From Streptomyces sp. YS415 (GTDB taxonomy: Bacteria > Actinomycetota > Actinomycetes > Streptomycetales > Streptomycetaceae), in assembly GCF_023544665.1 (NCBI RefSeq), contig NZ_JAMJFL010000012.1, positions 186,001 to 250,000 of the forward strand: a stretch of 64,000 bases of DNA, given 5' to 3'. A model generated the notes under the pieces. It searched no databases and was not told the origin of the DNA. It worked only from the letters and a program-made list of their open reading frames with translations. The position numbers and the translations under genes are program-made. Shown here piece after piece: positions 13,512-21,724 of the stretch. Numbering within the stretch: the stretch's first letter is position 1; each line of letters opens with the position of its first letter.

Positions 13512-13530
13512 TTCGGCGTGTACCGGGGGG

Positions 13531-13941
13531 TCACGTCCAGAAGTCGTCGGCCTTGTCCATGTCCGCGACGCATTCGTCGAGGTCGGTCATCTTGTCACCG
13601 ACGATCCTGAAGACGATGCCGCCGCTCTCGTCGATGTGCTTGCCCTGCCGGTCCGCGGTGAAGCGATGCACGGACATGGCGTGCCCGCGACCGTCGACGA
13701 GTACGTCGCGCAGCTCGACCCGGAACGACCCGCCCGTCTCCGAGTGGAGCCGGCCGTAGTACCCGTCGAGGATCGAGTCGATGCCCTTGTAGTCCCCCGC
13801 GAGCGGGTGGGAACCGGGCACATGATGGGTGCAGTCCCCGGTCATCATGGAACGCAAGGTGTCCATGTCTCCGCGCTGGAAGGCTTCGTAGCCCTTGCGG
13901 ACGAGAGTCGCGTGCGGGTGTTCAGCCATGGTGGTCGCCAC
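13531..13941 (-). CDS. SnoaL-like / nuclear transport factor 2 family protein
   Basis: 136 aa with the cone-shaped NTF2/SnoaL-like layout: an N-terminal helix pair (VRKGYEAFQRGDMDTLRSMM), a His-rich strand (CTHHVPGSHPLAGDYKGID), then curved beta strands ending in DLDECVADMDKADDFWT. Members are small-molecule cyclases, isomerases or binding proteins; the substrate is unknown. An alternative start lies at MAEHPHA (13929). It stands alone between rpsT and holA. Confidence 0.8.
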   Translation of the reverse strand: MATTMAEHPHATLVRKGYEAFQRGDMDTLRSMMTGDCTHHVPGSHPLAGDYKGIDSILDGYYGRLHSETGGSFRVELRDVLVDGRGHAMSVHRFTADRQGKHIDESGGIVFRIVGDKMTDLDECVADMDKADDFWT

Positions 13942-13995
13942 CTTTCCCCAATCCGGCGAAATACGGCTGATACGCCCGATTCTCCTCTCTTCCGC

Positions 13996-14985
13996 CTAGC
14001 CCCGCCCCCGGGACCGCGCCGCCCGCGCGATGATGACGACCGCCTTCTCCAGGGCGTACTCGGGGTCGTCCCCGCCGCCCTTGACCCCGGCGTCGGCCTC
14101 GGCGACGGCCCGCAGCGCCACGGCGACGCCGTCGGGGGTCCAGCCGCGCATCTGCTGGCGCACCCGGTCGATCTTCCAGGGCGGCATGCCCAGCTCACGG
14201 GCGAGATCGGCGGGACGGCCGCCCCGGGCGGAGGAGAGCTTGCCGATGGCCCGGACGCCCTGCGCGAGCGCGCTGGTGATCAGAACGGGCGCCACTCCGG
14301 TGGCCAGCGACCAGCGCAGCGCCTCCAGCGCCTCGGCGGCCCGTCCCTCGACGGCACGGTCGGCGACGGTGAAGCTGGATGCCTCGGCCCGGCCGGTGTA
14401 GTACCGCCCGACCACGGCCTCGTCGATGGTCCCCTCGACATCGGCGACCAGCTGCGACACGGCGGACGCCAGCTCCCGCAGATCGCTCCCGATGGAGTCG
14501 ACCAGCGCCTGGCAGGCCTCGGGGGTGGCGGAGCGGCCGGTGGCCCGGAACTCCTGCCGCACGAAGGCCAGCCGGTCGGCGGGCTTGGTCATCTTGGGGC
14601 AGGCGACCTCCCGGGCGCCCGCCTTGCGGGCCGCGTCGAGCAGCCCCTTGCCCTTGACGCCGCCGGCGTGCAGCAGCACCAGGGTGATCTCCTCGGCCGG
14701 CGCCCCGAGATAGGACTTCACGTCCTTGACGGTGTCGGCGGACAGGTCCTGGGAGTTGCGCACCACGACGACCTTGCGCTCGGCGAAGAGCGACGGACTG
14801 GTCAGCTCGGCGAGGGTGCCCGGCTGCAGCTGCTCCGGGTTCAGGTCCCGCACATCGGTGTCGGCGTCAGCGGCCTTGGCCGCCCGCACGACCTCCTGCA
14901 CGGCCCGGTCGAGCAGCAGATCCTCCTGCCCCACGGCAAGAGTCAGGGGGGCAAGCGGATCGTCGTCAGCAGTTTTCCTGGCCAT
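13996..14985 (-). CDS. holA: DNA polymerase III subunit delta
   Basis: 329 aa starting MARKTADDDPLAPLTLAVGQED. The family pattern is present: LTLAVGQEDLLLDRAV at the N-terminus in place of a true P-loop, FAERKVVVVRN, then an all-helical C-terminal domain. It forms part of the clamp loader that places the beta sliding clamp on DNA. ATG at 14985 is selected; upstream in-frame sequence is low complexity and unlike coding DNA. Its position between rpsT and comEC/comEA matches many bacteria, where holA follows the comE operon. Confidence 0.93.
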   Translation of the reverse strand: MARKTADDDPLAPLTLAVGQEDLLLDRAVQEVVRAAKAADADTDVRDLNPEQLQPGTLAELTSPSLFAERKVVVVRNSQDLSADTVKDVKSYLGAPAEEITLVLLHAGGVKGKGLLDAARKAGAREVACPKMTKPADRLAFVRQEFRATGRSATPEACQALVDSIGSDLRELASAVSQLVADVEGTIDEAVVGRYYTGRAEASSFTVADRAVEGRAAEALEALRWSLATGVAPVLITSALAQGVRAIGKLSSARGGRPADLARELGMPPWKIDRVRQQMRGWTPDGVAVALRAVAEADAGVKGGGDDPEYALEKAVVIIARAARSRGRG

Positions 14986-15106
14986 CGGGTCAAGGATGGC
15001 ACGGGTCACTGACAGTGGGGGACGGGGTGTGGGGGCGACGAGGCGGGGAGGGGTGGGGCGGCATGGGGCGAGGCCCTCGCGAGGAGGGCGTGAGCACCGC
15101 CCCCGG

Positions 15107-15352
15107 CTACGGCTCCTCCCGCCACCCCTCCCACTCCCCCGCGAACTCGTCCAGCTCCGCGGGATCAAGCGCCGCGTCCTCGTCCCGCAGCAGCACCAGC
15201 CACTGCGCGTCCTCCGCGTCGTCCTCCCCGGCCAACGCGTCCCGCACCAGCCGGGGCTCCTCGGTCACCCCGAACCGCTCCCGGAGCGCCTCCGCGACCT
15301 CCTCGGCCGCGTCCCGGTCGGGCAGCACCAGCACATGTCTCACATCACTCAC
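15107..15352 (-). CDS. Small acidic conserved hypothetical protein
   Basis: 81 aa, strongly acidic (many Asp and Glu). It begins MSDVRHVLVLPDRDAAEEVAEALRER, which looks like a ferredoxin-like beta-alpha start, and ends DEFAGEWEGWREEP. No signal or membrane segment. Function unknown. It is downstream of the N-acetyltransferase gene on the same strand, separated by 36 bp, and may be co-transcribed. Confidence 0.75.
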   Translation of the reverse strand: MSDVRHVLVLPDRDAAEEVAEALRERFGVTEEPRLVRDALAGEDDAEDAQWLVLLRDEDAALDPAELDEFAGEWEGWREEP

Positions 15353-15388
15353 GCAGCCATTCTCCAGCCACGCCCGCCCCCGCCGCCC

Positions 15389-16216
15389 TCACCCCTTCCG
15401 TACCGCAGGCACCCGCTCCAGCTCGACCCCGAACCGCTCCCGGTACGTCGCCAGCACCTCCTCGTCCGTGGCGAGGTACCGCTCCTGCTGGGCCCCGTCC
15501 GCGCCCGTCGTCTTGAACGTGCGCCCGCTCAGCGTGATCCGCCCCCCGTCCTCCGTCACCCGCGAACAGACCAGCGACTGCGTGAAGTGCGAGGCCGGCG
15601 AGGTGCTGTGCCACCACGCTCCGGTGACGAAGTCACCGAGCACCCGCGGCCGCGTCTCCAGCCGGTACTCCGGCCTGCCGTTCATCACGACGTCCAGGTC
15701 CGCCGCCTCCGGCAGCCGGTGGCCGCCCCGCACCCCGGCCTCGTCCGGCCCCGCCTCCACGATCCGGAACACCCCCGCGGGATCCTCCTGCTCACTCCGC
15801 GCCTCCAGCGCCAGCGGAAAGTGGCTGTGCGCCCCGAACCCGACGTCGGCCAGCCACTCGCCCCCGTCCACGGTCCGTACCCGCAGCGCGAGATGGTCGT
15901 AAGGGATCCCCAGCCGCCCCTCCCGGCTGTAGACCCGCGCCGCCAGCAACGTCACCTCGTACCCGAGCGCCGCGAGCAACGCACCGAAGGCGCCGTTCAG
16001 TTCGTAACAGAACCCTCCCCGCCGCGCGCCCACCAGCTTGTCCAGCAGCCGCTTCTCCTCCAGCACGATCTCCTCGCCGAGGTGGATCGACAGGTTCTCG
16101 AACGGCACCGTCCGCAGATGGCTCAGGTGCAGCTCGCGCAGGACATCCACGGTCGGCCACGCCGGGTGGGCCACCCCGAGTCGGCTCAGATAGGCATCAA
16201 CTTCTGCGGAATTCAT
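15389..16216 (-). CDS. Arylamine N-acetyltransferase
   Basis: 275 aa, normal for the NAT family. The catalytic Cys is in RRGGFCYELNGAF, the His in YDHLALRV and the Asp in WLADVGFG, giving the Cys-His-Asp triad that transfers acetyl from acetyl-CoA to arylamines or hydrazines. VPFENLSIHLG is the conserved N-terminal motif. ATG at 16216 is preferred because MNSAEVDAYLSRLG is the usual beginning. It lies 4 bp downstream of the comEC 3' fragment on the same strand and may have depended on that operon's transcription, which the mobile element now interrupts. Confidence 0.93.
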   Translation of the reverse strand: MNSAEVDAYLSRLGVAHPAWPTVDVLRELHLSHLRTVPFENLSIHLGEEIVLEEKRLLDKLVGARRGGFCYELNGAFGALLAALGYEVTLLAARVYSREGRLGIPYDHLALRVRTVDGGEWLADVGFGAHSHFPLALEARSEQEDPAGVFRIVEAGPDEAGVRGGHRLPEAADLDVVMNGRPEYRLETRPRVLGDFVTGAWWHSTSPASHFTQSLVCSRVTEDGGRITLSGRTFKTTGADGAQQERYLATDEEVLATYRERFGVELERVPAVRKG

Positions 16217-16955
16217 GCCCTCAGTCTCCCGCCACCCGCAACTCCCCGCCCGCACCGGCCACCGCCAGCGCCCCGTCCCGGTCCGTCCGCAGCACCACCG
16301 CCCCCTGCGCCCGCAGCGCCGCGACCGTGCCGGGCGCCGGGTGCCCGTACGAATTGCCTCGGCCTGCAGAGATCAGCGCCACCCGCGGAGCCGCCCTGCG
16401 CATCAGGTCCGGGTCCTGGTACGCCGAACCGTGATGGGCCACCTTCAGCACATCCACCCCGCCCAGCAGCCCGCCCGCCGGCGAGCGCAACAGGGCCCGC
16501 TGGGCCGGCGGTTCGAGGTCCCCCAGCAGCAGGAACCGCACCCCCGCCACCTCCGCGAGCAGGGTGACACTGGCATCGTTCGGCCCTTCCGTGCCCGGCA
16601 CCAGGGCCGGCGGCGGCCACAGCACCTCCCAGGACAGCGGGCCGGTCCGCCGCCGCTCCCCTGCCACCGCCCGGGTCACCGGAATCCCCCGCGCCGCGGC
16701 CAGTCCGCGCACGAACTCCGCCTGCTCCATCGGCTCCTGGCAGCCGGTCGTCCCGATCGCCCCCACGGCCCGGCCGCGCAGCACCCCGGGCAGGCCGGCC
16801 ACATGGTCGGCGTGGAAGTGGGTGAGCACGACCAGCGGAATCCGGGTGATGCCGAGCGTGCGCAGACAGTGGTCGACGAGTTCCGGGTCCGGTCCGGCGT
16901 CCACCACCACTCCGGTGCCCGGCCCGGCCGCGAGCACCACCGCGTCGCCCTGCCC

Positions 16956-16961
16956 CACGTC
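16956..16961 (-). other. Attachment core, left junction: native comEC hexamer GACGTG
   Basis: These six bases follow ATGTGC in uninterrupted comEC (codons for Asp-Val of MCDVGQGD). They abut the left inverted repeat directly. Confidence 0.75.
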
Positions 16962-16989
16962 TTCTCTGTCAAGTTCAGCGTGTTGAAGC
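16962..16989 (+). repeat. Left terminal inverted repeat of the element
   Basis: TTCTCTGT, a 7-bp spacer, then AGCGTGTTGAAGC. The same modules occur inverted at the right end, with one mismatch in the first block and a 6-bp spacer. Confidence 0.8.
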
Positions 16990-17049
16990 TGGAGGCCGGA
17001 CGGGACCCTACGGAGATCACTGCTGATCCCGTTCATCGAAGGATGTCAA

Positions 17050-17073
17050 CGGTTGGCGCTGAAGCGCCAACCG
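17050..17073. promoter_or_regulatory. Perfect 11-bp inverted repeat, candidate operator
   Basis: CGGTTGGCGCT, GA, AGCGCCAACCG: a perfect palindrome with a 2-bp centre, 140 bp upstream of the helicase gene and 60 bp inside the element end. The short loop and lack of a T-run make a protein-binding site more likely than a terminator. Confidence 0.5.
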
Positions 17074-17212
17074 AGGACAAGTCGTCCCCCCACCAGACCG
17101 GCTAGCGCCGACAGCGTCACTCATCGTCGTACACCGAGGTGACCGACAACGGCATGATGACAATGGGAGACCGGCGGCGACCGCGGCCGGCGGGAGAGGG
17201 GACTCGAAGAAC

Positions 17213-19732
17213 ATGCCTCTGGATCTGAGCAGATTGGGCAAGGGCGACCGTGCACCTCTCATCCGACCACGCGACATCTTTAACGGACTGCCGAACCGGC
17301 CCTTCCCGTACCTTCGTCAGGAGCAGGGTGAGGTACTCGAATCATGGTTCGATATCAGGGATAACCATGACGTCGTGATCAAACAGAACACGGGGGGCGG
17401 CAAGACGGTCGTCGGCCTGCTGATCGCGCAGAGCACATTGAACGAGGGCATTGGCAAGGCCGTCTATCTCACGCCCGACAACTACCTGGCGTCCCAGGCC
17501 CGAGCCGAGGCCCACCGGCTGGGACTAGCGACGGCCAGCGACCCGGACGACATGGAGTTCCGTGGCGAGCGGGCAATCCTGGTCACCACTTTCCACACCC
17601 TCATCAACGGCCTGTCCCGCTTTGGAGTGATCGGCGGATCACACCCTCCCATGGATCTGGGCGCCGTGATCGTCGACGACGCCCATGCCGCGCTGGCGGC
17701 TACAGAGGCTCAGTTCACGCTCAACATCGCCCGCGGGCACGACGCCTATCAGCCGCTCCTGGACATGTTCGAGGGCGACTTGCGCCGACAGTCTGCGAAG
17801 GCATGGGCAGACATCAGTACAGCGGAGTACACGGCGGCCATCCGCGTTCCGTTCTGGGCCTGGGCGGACCGGGCCCAGGAGGTAATGGAGTTGTTGCACC
17901 CGCACCGGGGAAAGAGCGATAAGTTCCGGTTCGCGTGGCCCCTGATCTCGGACGTCCTCCCGCTGTGTTCCGCGACCGCGACCAGTCAAGGCTTCGAGAT
18001 CCGTCCGCCATGCCCGCCGATCCACATGATCCCGTCGTTCGCGAAGGCCCGCCGCCGCGTCTACCTCACTGCCACTCTCGCAGACGACAGTGTGCTCGTA
18101 ACCTCGCTCGATGCCGACCCGGAACTCTTGGTCAAACCCGTCACTCCAGGAAGTGCGGCGGACCTCGGCGACCGGCTGATCCTTTCTCCGCTGGCGCTCA
18201 ACCCGAACCTCGACGCTGGGGCCATCAGATGGCTTGCCCGGCAATTTGCCAACGGCGACCGGAACGGCGACGGTGCCCCCGACTCAGAGCCGATCAACGT
18301 CGTCGTCATCGTGCCCAGTGGGCCGGCAGTGGAGCCGTGGAAGCCATTCGCAGACGCCGTACTCAGAGTCAACGACCTTGCAGCCGGAGTGGAATCCCTC
18401 AAGTCCACACGCGGTCGGCTCGTGGTCTTGATCAACAAATACGACGGGGTCGACCTGCCCGGCGACGCCTGTCGCCTCCTGATCCTCGACGGTGTCCCCA
18501 CCCCGATGAGCGGCGCCGACCGCCGCGAAGCGGATGCCCTGACTGGGAGCCCGACCGTCACCGCACGTGAGATCCAGAGGATCGAGCAGGGCATGGGGCG
18601 AGGCGTGCGTGATCGGGATGACCACTGCGCAGTTCTCCTTCTCGGAGCCAACCTCGCCCGAGCCACGACGGAGCCTAACCGCCTGTCGATGTTCTCCAAT
18701 GCGACCCAGGCCCAACTTGGGCTCAGCCAGGAACTGGCTCTCCAGATCAAAGGCGAGGGAATCAACTCGATTCGGGAGGCTCTCTCCGTCTTCCTCAGCC
18801 GCGATCCGGCCTGGGTTGAGGAGAGCCGGCGTCGCACGGCCACGGTCCGCTACGCCGAGTACACGAGAATCCGCCCCGAGGCCATCGCGAGTCGGAAGGC
18901 ATTCGACCTGGCCGTCGTCGGCCAGACCAGCAACGCGGCTGAACGTTTTGTTCAGGTGATCAACCAGACGGATGACGCAGCCTTGCGGGGATGGCTGATG
19001 GAGCAGCGGGCTGGATACGTTCACTTCACCGACTCGCACCAGGCTCAGCAGGTGCTCGTGAACGCTACGGGACTCAACCACGCGGTGTTGCGACCGGCTT
19101 CCGGCATCGCCCCCGCCAAGGCCAAGGCCGGGGCCGTTCAAGCCCGAGAAGCAGCCGCATTCCTGGCCGCAACATACGACAATCCAACCCAGCTCGTCCT
19201 CGGGGTCAAGGCCATGCTGGAGGATGTCACCTGGGACGAGGAGCGCACGAACCAGGCCGAAGTCGCCTGGCAACAGCTAGGACGACACCTCGGGTTCGCC
19301 AGCAGCCGCCCCGACAAGGAGAGCGGCGGCGAAGGTCCAGACAACCTCTGGATTCTCAGTCCGACTCGACATGCCGTCACAGAACTCAAAACGGGCTGCA
19401 CCACGAACACCATCTCGAAACACGATCTCAACCAGCTCGGCGGCAGCGTCCGGTGGGATCGCAGCGAATATCCGGAAGCCACTCCCTTGCCGGTCATGCT
19501 CCACCCCAGCAACGTTTGCGACTCGCTGGGCACCCCGGAGCCAGGCATGGTCGTCATCACGCCAGACAAGCTCGACGCCCTCAAAGCCGCCGTAACCAAG
19601 TACACGGTTGCCCTGGCCGACGGACTGGGTCTGTGGCGGGACGAAGGCAGCGTTGCCACCCACCTCGTGGCAAACCGCCTGAACGGAGATCAACTTTTCA
19701 ATACCTACGCCATCCCTGCGCGCAAGCTCTGA
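17213..19732 (+). CDS. Superfamily 2 helicase with C-terminal PD-(D/E)XK nuclease-like domain
   Basis: 839 aa. Helicase motifs: Walker A QNTGGGKT (residues 58-65), motif II DDAH (155-158), and a motif VI-like IEQGMGRGVRDRDD around residue 460. The last about 140 residues show PDNLW (Asp710), TELKTG (Glu724, Lys726) and a following NQLGGSVRW, the D-x(n)-E-x-K plus Gln pattern of PD-(D/E)XK nucleases. A helicase and nuclease in one chain is common among phage-defence and DNA-processing proteins, so a defence role is inferred. ATG at 17213 follows a GGAGAGG-containing stretch. First cargo gene of the element, alone on the plus strand, with its own hairpin after the stop. The exact family is not recognised. 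Confidence 0.8.
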   Translation: MPLDLSRLGKGDRAPLIRPRDIFNGLPNRPFPYLRQEQGEVLESWFDIRDNHDVVIKQNTGGGKTVVGLLIAQSTLNEGIGKAVYLTPDNYLASQARAEAHRLGLATASDPDDMEFRGERAILVTTFHTLINGLSRFGVIGGSHPPMDLGAVIVDDAHAALAATEAQFTLNIARGHDAYQPLLDMFEGDLRRQSAKAWADISTAEYTAAIRVPFWAWADRAQEVMELLHPHRGKSDKFRFAWPLISDVLPLCSATATSQGFEIRPPCPPIHMIPSFAKARRRVYLTATLADDSVLVTSLDADPELLVKPVTPGSAADLGDRLILSPLALNPNLDAGAIRWLARQFANGDRNGDGAPDSEPINVVVIVPSGPAVEPWKPFADAVLRVNDLAAGVESLKSTRGRLVVLINKYDGVDLPGDACRLLILDGVPTPMSGADRREADALTGSPTVTAREIQRIEQGMGRGVRDRDDHCAVLLLGANLARATTEPNRLSMFSNATQAQLGLSQELALQIKGEGINSIREALSVFLSRDPAWVEESRRRTATVRYAEYTRIRPEAIASRKAFDLAVVGQTSNAAERFVQVINQTDDAALRGWLMEQRAGYVHFTDSHQAQQVLVNATGLNHAVLRPASGIAPAKAKAGAVQAREAAAFLAATYDNPTQLVLGVKAMLEDVTWDEERTNQAEVAWQQLGRHLGFASSRPDKESGGEGPDNLWILSPTRHAVTELKTGCTTNTISKHDLNQLGGSVRWDRSEYPEATPLPVMLHPSNVCDSLGTPEPGMVVITPDKLDALKAAVTKYTVALADGLGLWRDEGSVATHLVANRLNGDQLFNTYAIPARKL

Positions 19733-19742
19733 GCCGATCTCG

Positions 19743-19778
19743 ACTTGGGGCCACCGACCTCGGCCGGCGGCCCCAAGT
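19743..19778 (+). terminator. Hairpin terminator after the helicase-nuclease gene
   Basis: ACTTGGGGCC (19743-19752) pairs exactly with GGCCCCAAGT (19769-19778), 10 bp after the stop. The remaining sequence to 19920 is unusually AT-rich and holds a second imperfect hairpin (about 19862-19893, CTGTTCCC/GGGAAACAG) that could end the opposing operon. Confidence 0.6.
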
Positions 19779-19920
19779 GTCGAACTCTGTAGGCCACCCT
19801 GTCCAGCAACAGCGCCACGCCCGTCTTACTTGCAATCTCAAAAGAGAAGGATTAATCGAGCTGTTCCCTTATTGGGATATTGATACGGGAAACAGAACCT
19901 GCGAATGAGGGTGGTTGGGC

Positions 19921-20457
19921 TTAGCGCCCTCTATAGATGACTTCATCCGCTGTCGGTTCGTCTTCAATGTAGTCATGAGGGTGGGCATCCAAGAAGACGC
20001 CCCGAGGCAGGTCACTCAAGTGCACGAGAAGCTTCGTTCCCACTTCGAGTTCGAACGCTGCGCAGTGAAACCTTTGAGGACTGAGGAGAACCTCCTCCGG
20101 ATCGACCGCGACCTGGCCGTCAACGTAGATGTGGATGGCCTCCACTTCGCCAGCCATCCACCCCTGAGAGCCGCAGGCCGGGCACTCCACTGGTGCTTCT
20201 CGGCCCATGGTGATCATGGGCTTACTGGTGATTGCAGCCAGAACCACGTCACGCTCTTTGGGTGACATGTGACCGACGCGCTGCTCGAACAACGAACGAG
20301 CCTTCACCAACAAAGCTTCCGCCGCGACGCGCTCCTGTCGCACCTGTTCGTCGACGAGTTTGTCGTGCAGGACCAGGTATGGGCCCCAGTAGCCGTTCGG
20401 ATCAACTTCCAGTTCCTCGAGAAGCGGGTCAACCAAGCGCAGACAGGCGGTGAACAC
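19921..20457 (-). CDS. Hypothetical protein with single CxxC zinc-ribbon remnant (third gene of Shedu operon)
   Basis: 178 aa from GTG at 20457. Helical N-terminus (LRLVDPLLEELEVDPNGYWGPY), a central acidic helix region, then VECPACGSQGW, where a zinc ribbon would begin. The expected second Cys pair is reduced to FHCAAF, so metal binding may be lost. The frame is open upstream right to the TAA of the 401-aa gene (20515-20517), and that 19-codon stretch (KWHSAIHDSAQSEVV) looks protein-like. A non-standard start, or former fusion with the preceding gene, is therefore possible. No family recognised. Same strand and low GC as its two upstream neighbours. Confidence 0.6.
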   Translation of the reverse strand: MFTACLRLVDPLLEELEVDPNGYWGPYLVLHDKLVDEQVRQERVAAEALLVKARSLFEQRVGHMSPKERDVVLAAITSKPMITMGREAPVECPACGSQGWMAGEVEAIHIYVDGQVAVDPEEVLLSPQRFHCAAFELEVGTKLLVHLSDLPRGVFLDAHPHDYIEDEPTADEVIYRGR

Positions 20458-20514
20458 TACTTCAGATTGCGCCGAGTCGTGTATCGCGCTGTGCCACTTC
20501 GTGAAAGCACGAGG

Positions 20515-21720
20515 TTAGTGAACAGCGGGGTTGTAGCTTCCCCAACGAATATTCGACCAGCCGTTCAAGCCGTCACGGAAGTGAGAGTAAATGTGCTGGT
20601 TGAACGGGACGCGCTCTAGAGGAACTTCGGCATAGCCGCCCCACTCTACGAGGTCGGCCTCGGAAGCGTGGTGGATGCAATAAAGGAAGCGGTCATACAG
20701 CGGCGCGTCGTTGAAGAGAAACCAGAAGTACGGGTAGTCCTCGGAGACTGCCCGAATGAGGGACCACAAGTCAGCCGTTCCGGAATCTGTGTAGTACTTA
20801 GCAGGAGCTCGGTCAACAACTCCAGCCACTTCCCCTAGCAGGCCAGCCACGCAGAAGCAGACATAGAGTGCCGCGAGGAGTTTCGCGGCGTCTGTGTACG
20901 GCTGGCCAATGCCAACCCCAGTCTGACCGTTGTGCCAGTTGCTGCGCTCATGCAGGTCTCTAACTGCGCCATGAGTGGGATGCAGGAACTTACCGAGGAA
21001 CGTGTAATGAGCCTCAATGCGGTAGAGCACGGCCGGGTCAGCCAGGCCATTGAGCTCTAGGCACTGTAGCAAGGCGTCGTACGACAGGTAATGCTTGTAT
21101 CGCCAGGCCTCTTCATCTTGCTGACCTCGTATCGCCTGCTTGGTCTCATTCTCCGGCTCGTAGTACTGGAAGTAGTTTTCCTCCTTGAGTCGCATCACCT
21201 CGGGGCGAAACTCCTGGAACTGGAAGAAGTGAATAGGAATCATGAAGTCCGGGTCGTCTCGGTCCTTCAGACCTTCGTAGACGTACATGATCCGGTGCTT
21301 CGCCCGCCGATACTTCCTGACCTCAAGACAGCTTGACTTTCCTTCGTCCTGAAGCCGCGCAAGTTCTGCTTGCTCCTCACGCAGCCGCGCCTTGAACTGC
21401 CCCTCTGTCAAACGCTCACCCGAAAGGTCGGCCAGTTGGAAGTACTTGTTACCGCGACACATCAAGAGAAAGAGAAGGTAGTGCTCAAGGAGAGAGCGGC
21501 TAAGCCCCAGGGAGTCGGCAATCTTGTCGTTCTCTATGAGGAGCAAGCAACTCTCGGCCGTCTCCATGCGTAGGTTGACGAACTCAAACATATCGCCATA
21601 CATACTGGAAGCTGTTTCGCCGCTGACTCGTTTGCTGTCCCATGCACAATATTCAGCAATCATCGCGCGGGTTGCCGCTACCACGCGTTCCATCTCTCGC
21701 TTCAACGCATCGCTGCTCAC
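20515..21720 (-). CDS. All-alpha protein with RxxxxH motif (HEPN-like?), second gene of Shedu operon
   Basis: 401 aa starting at GTG 21720, only 4 bp after the sduA stop, so almost certainly co-transcribed. The sequence is mostly helical. GLSRSLLEHYLLFLLM (Arg75-x4-His80) matches the Rx4-6H pattern of HEPN ribonucleases and recalls DUF5677-type proteins. Later segments (YTFLGKFLHPTHGAVRD, AAKLLAALYVCFCVAGLLG) are also helical and partly hydrophobic, but no clear membrane topology is evident. The family is not recognised with certainty. Tight linkage to SduA suggests a role in the same defence module: an effector, regulator or immunity protein. Confidence 0.65.
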   Translation of the reverse strand: MSSDALKREMERVVAATRAMIAEYCAWDSKRVSGETASSMYGDMFEFVNLRMETAESCLLLIENDKIADSLGLSRSLLEHYLLFLLMCRGNKYFQLADLSGERLTEGQFKARLREEQAELARLQDEGKSSCLEVRKYRRAKHRIMYVYEGLKDRDDPDFMIPIHFFQFQEFRPEVMRLKEENYFQYYEPENETKQAIRGQQDEEAWRYKHYLSYDALLQCLELNGLADPAVLYRIEAHYTFLGKFLHPTHGAVRDLHERSNWHNGQTGVGIGQPYTDAAKLLAALYVCFCVAGLLGEVAGVVDRAPAKYYTDSGTADLWSLIRAVSEDYPYFWFLFNDAPLYDRFLYCIHHASEADLVEWGGYAEVPLERVPFNQHIYSHFRDGLNGWSNIRWGSYNPAVH

Positions 21721-21724
21721 AGCG

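Larger units (their letters stand above)
16221..17036 (-). pseudogene. comEC: comEC, 3' part: metallo-beta-lactamase domain cut off by the mobile element
   Basis: Native comEC sequence runs from 16961 down to 16221 and encodes the C-terminal ComEC domain: DVGQGDAVVL, the HFHADH metal motif, GDLEPP and VAHHGS. The first 25 codons of the open frame (17036-16962, MNGISSDLRRVPSG) come from the inserted element and show no ribosome-binding site, so any product would be an aberrant cytoplasmic MBL protein. The missing amino-terminal membrane part is about 20.7 kb away at 37721-39444. ComEC forms the DNA-import channel and its C-terminal domain is thought to degrade the non-imported strand. Joining the two halves restores MCDVGQGD in frame. 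Confidence 0.93.
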
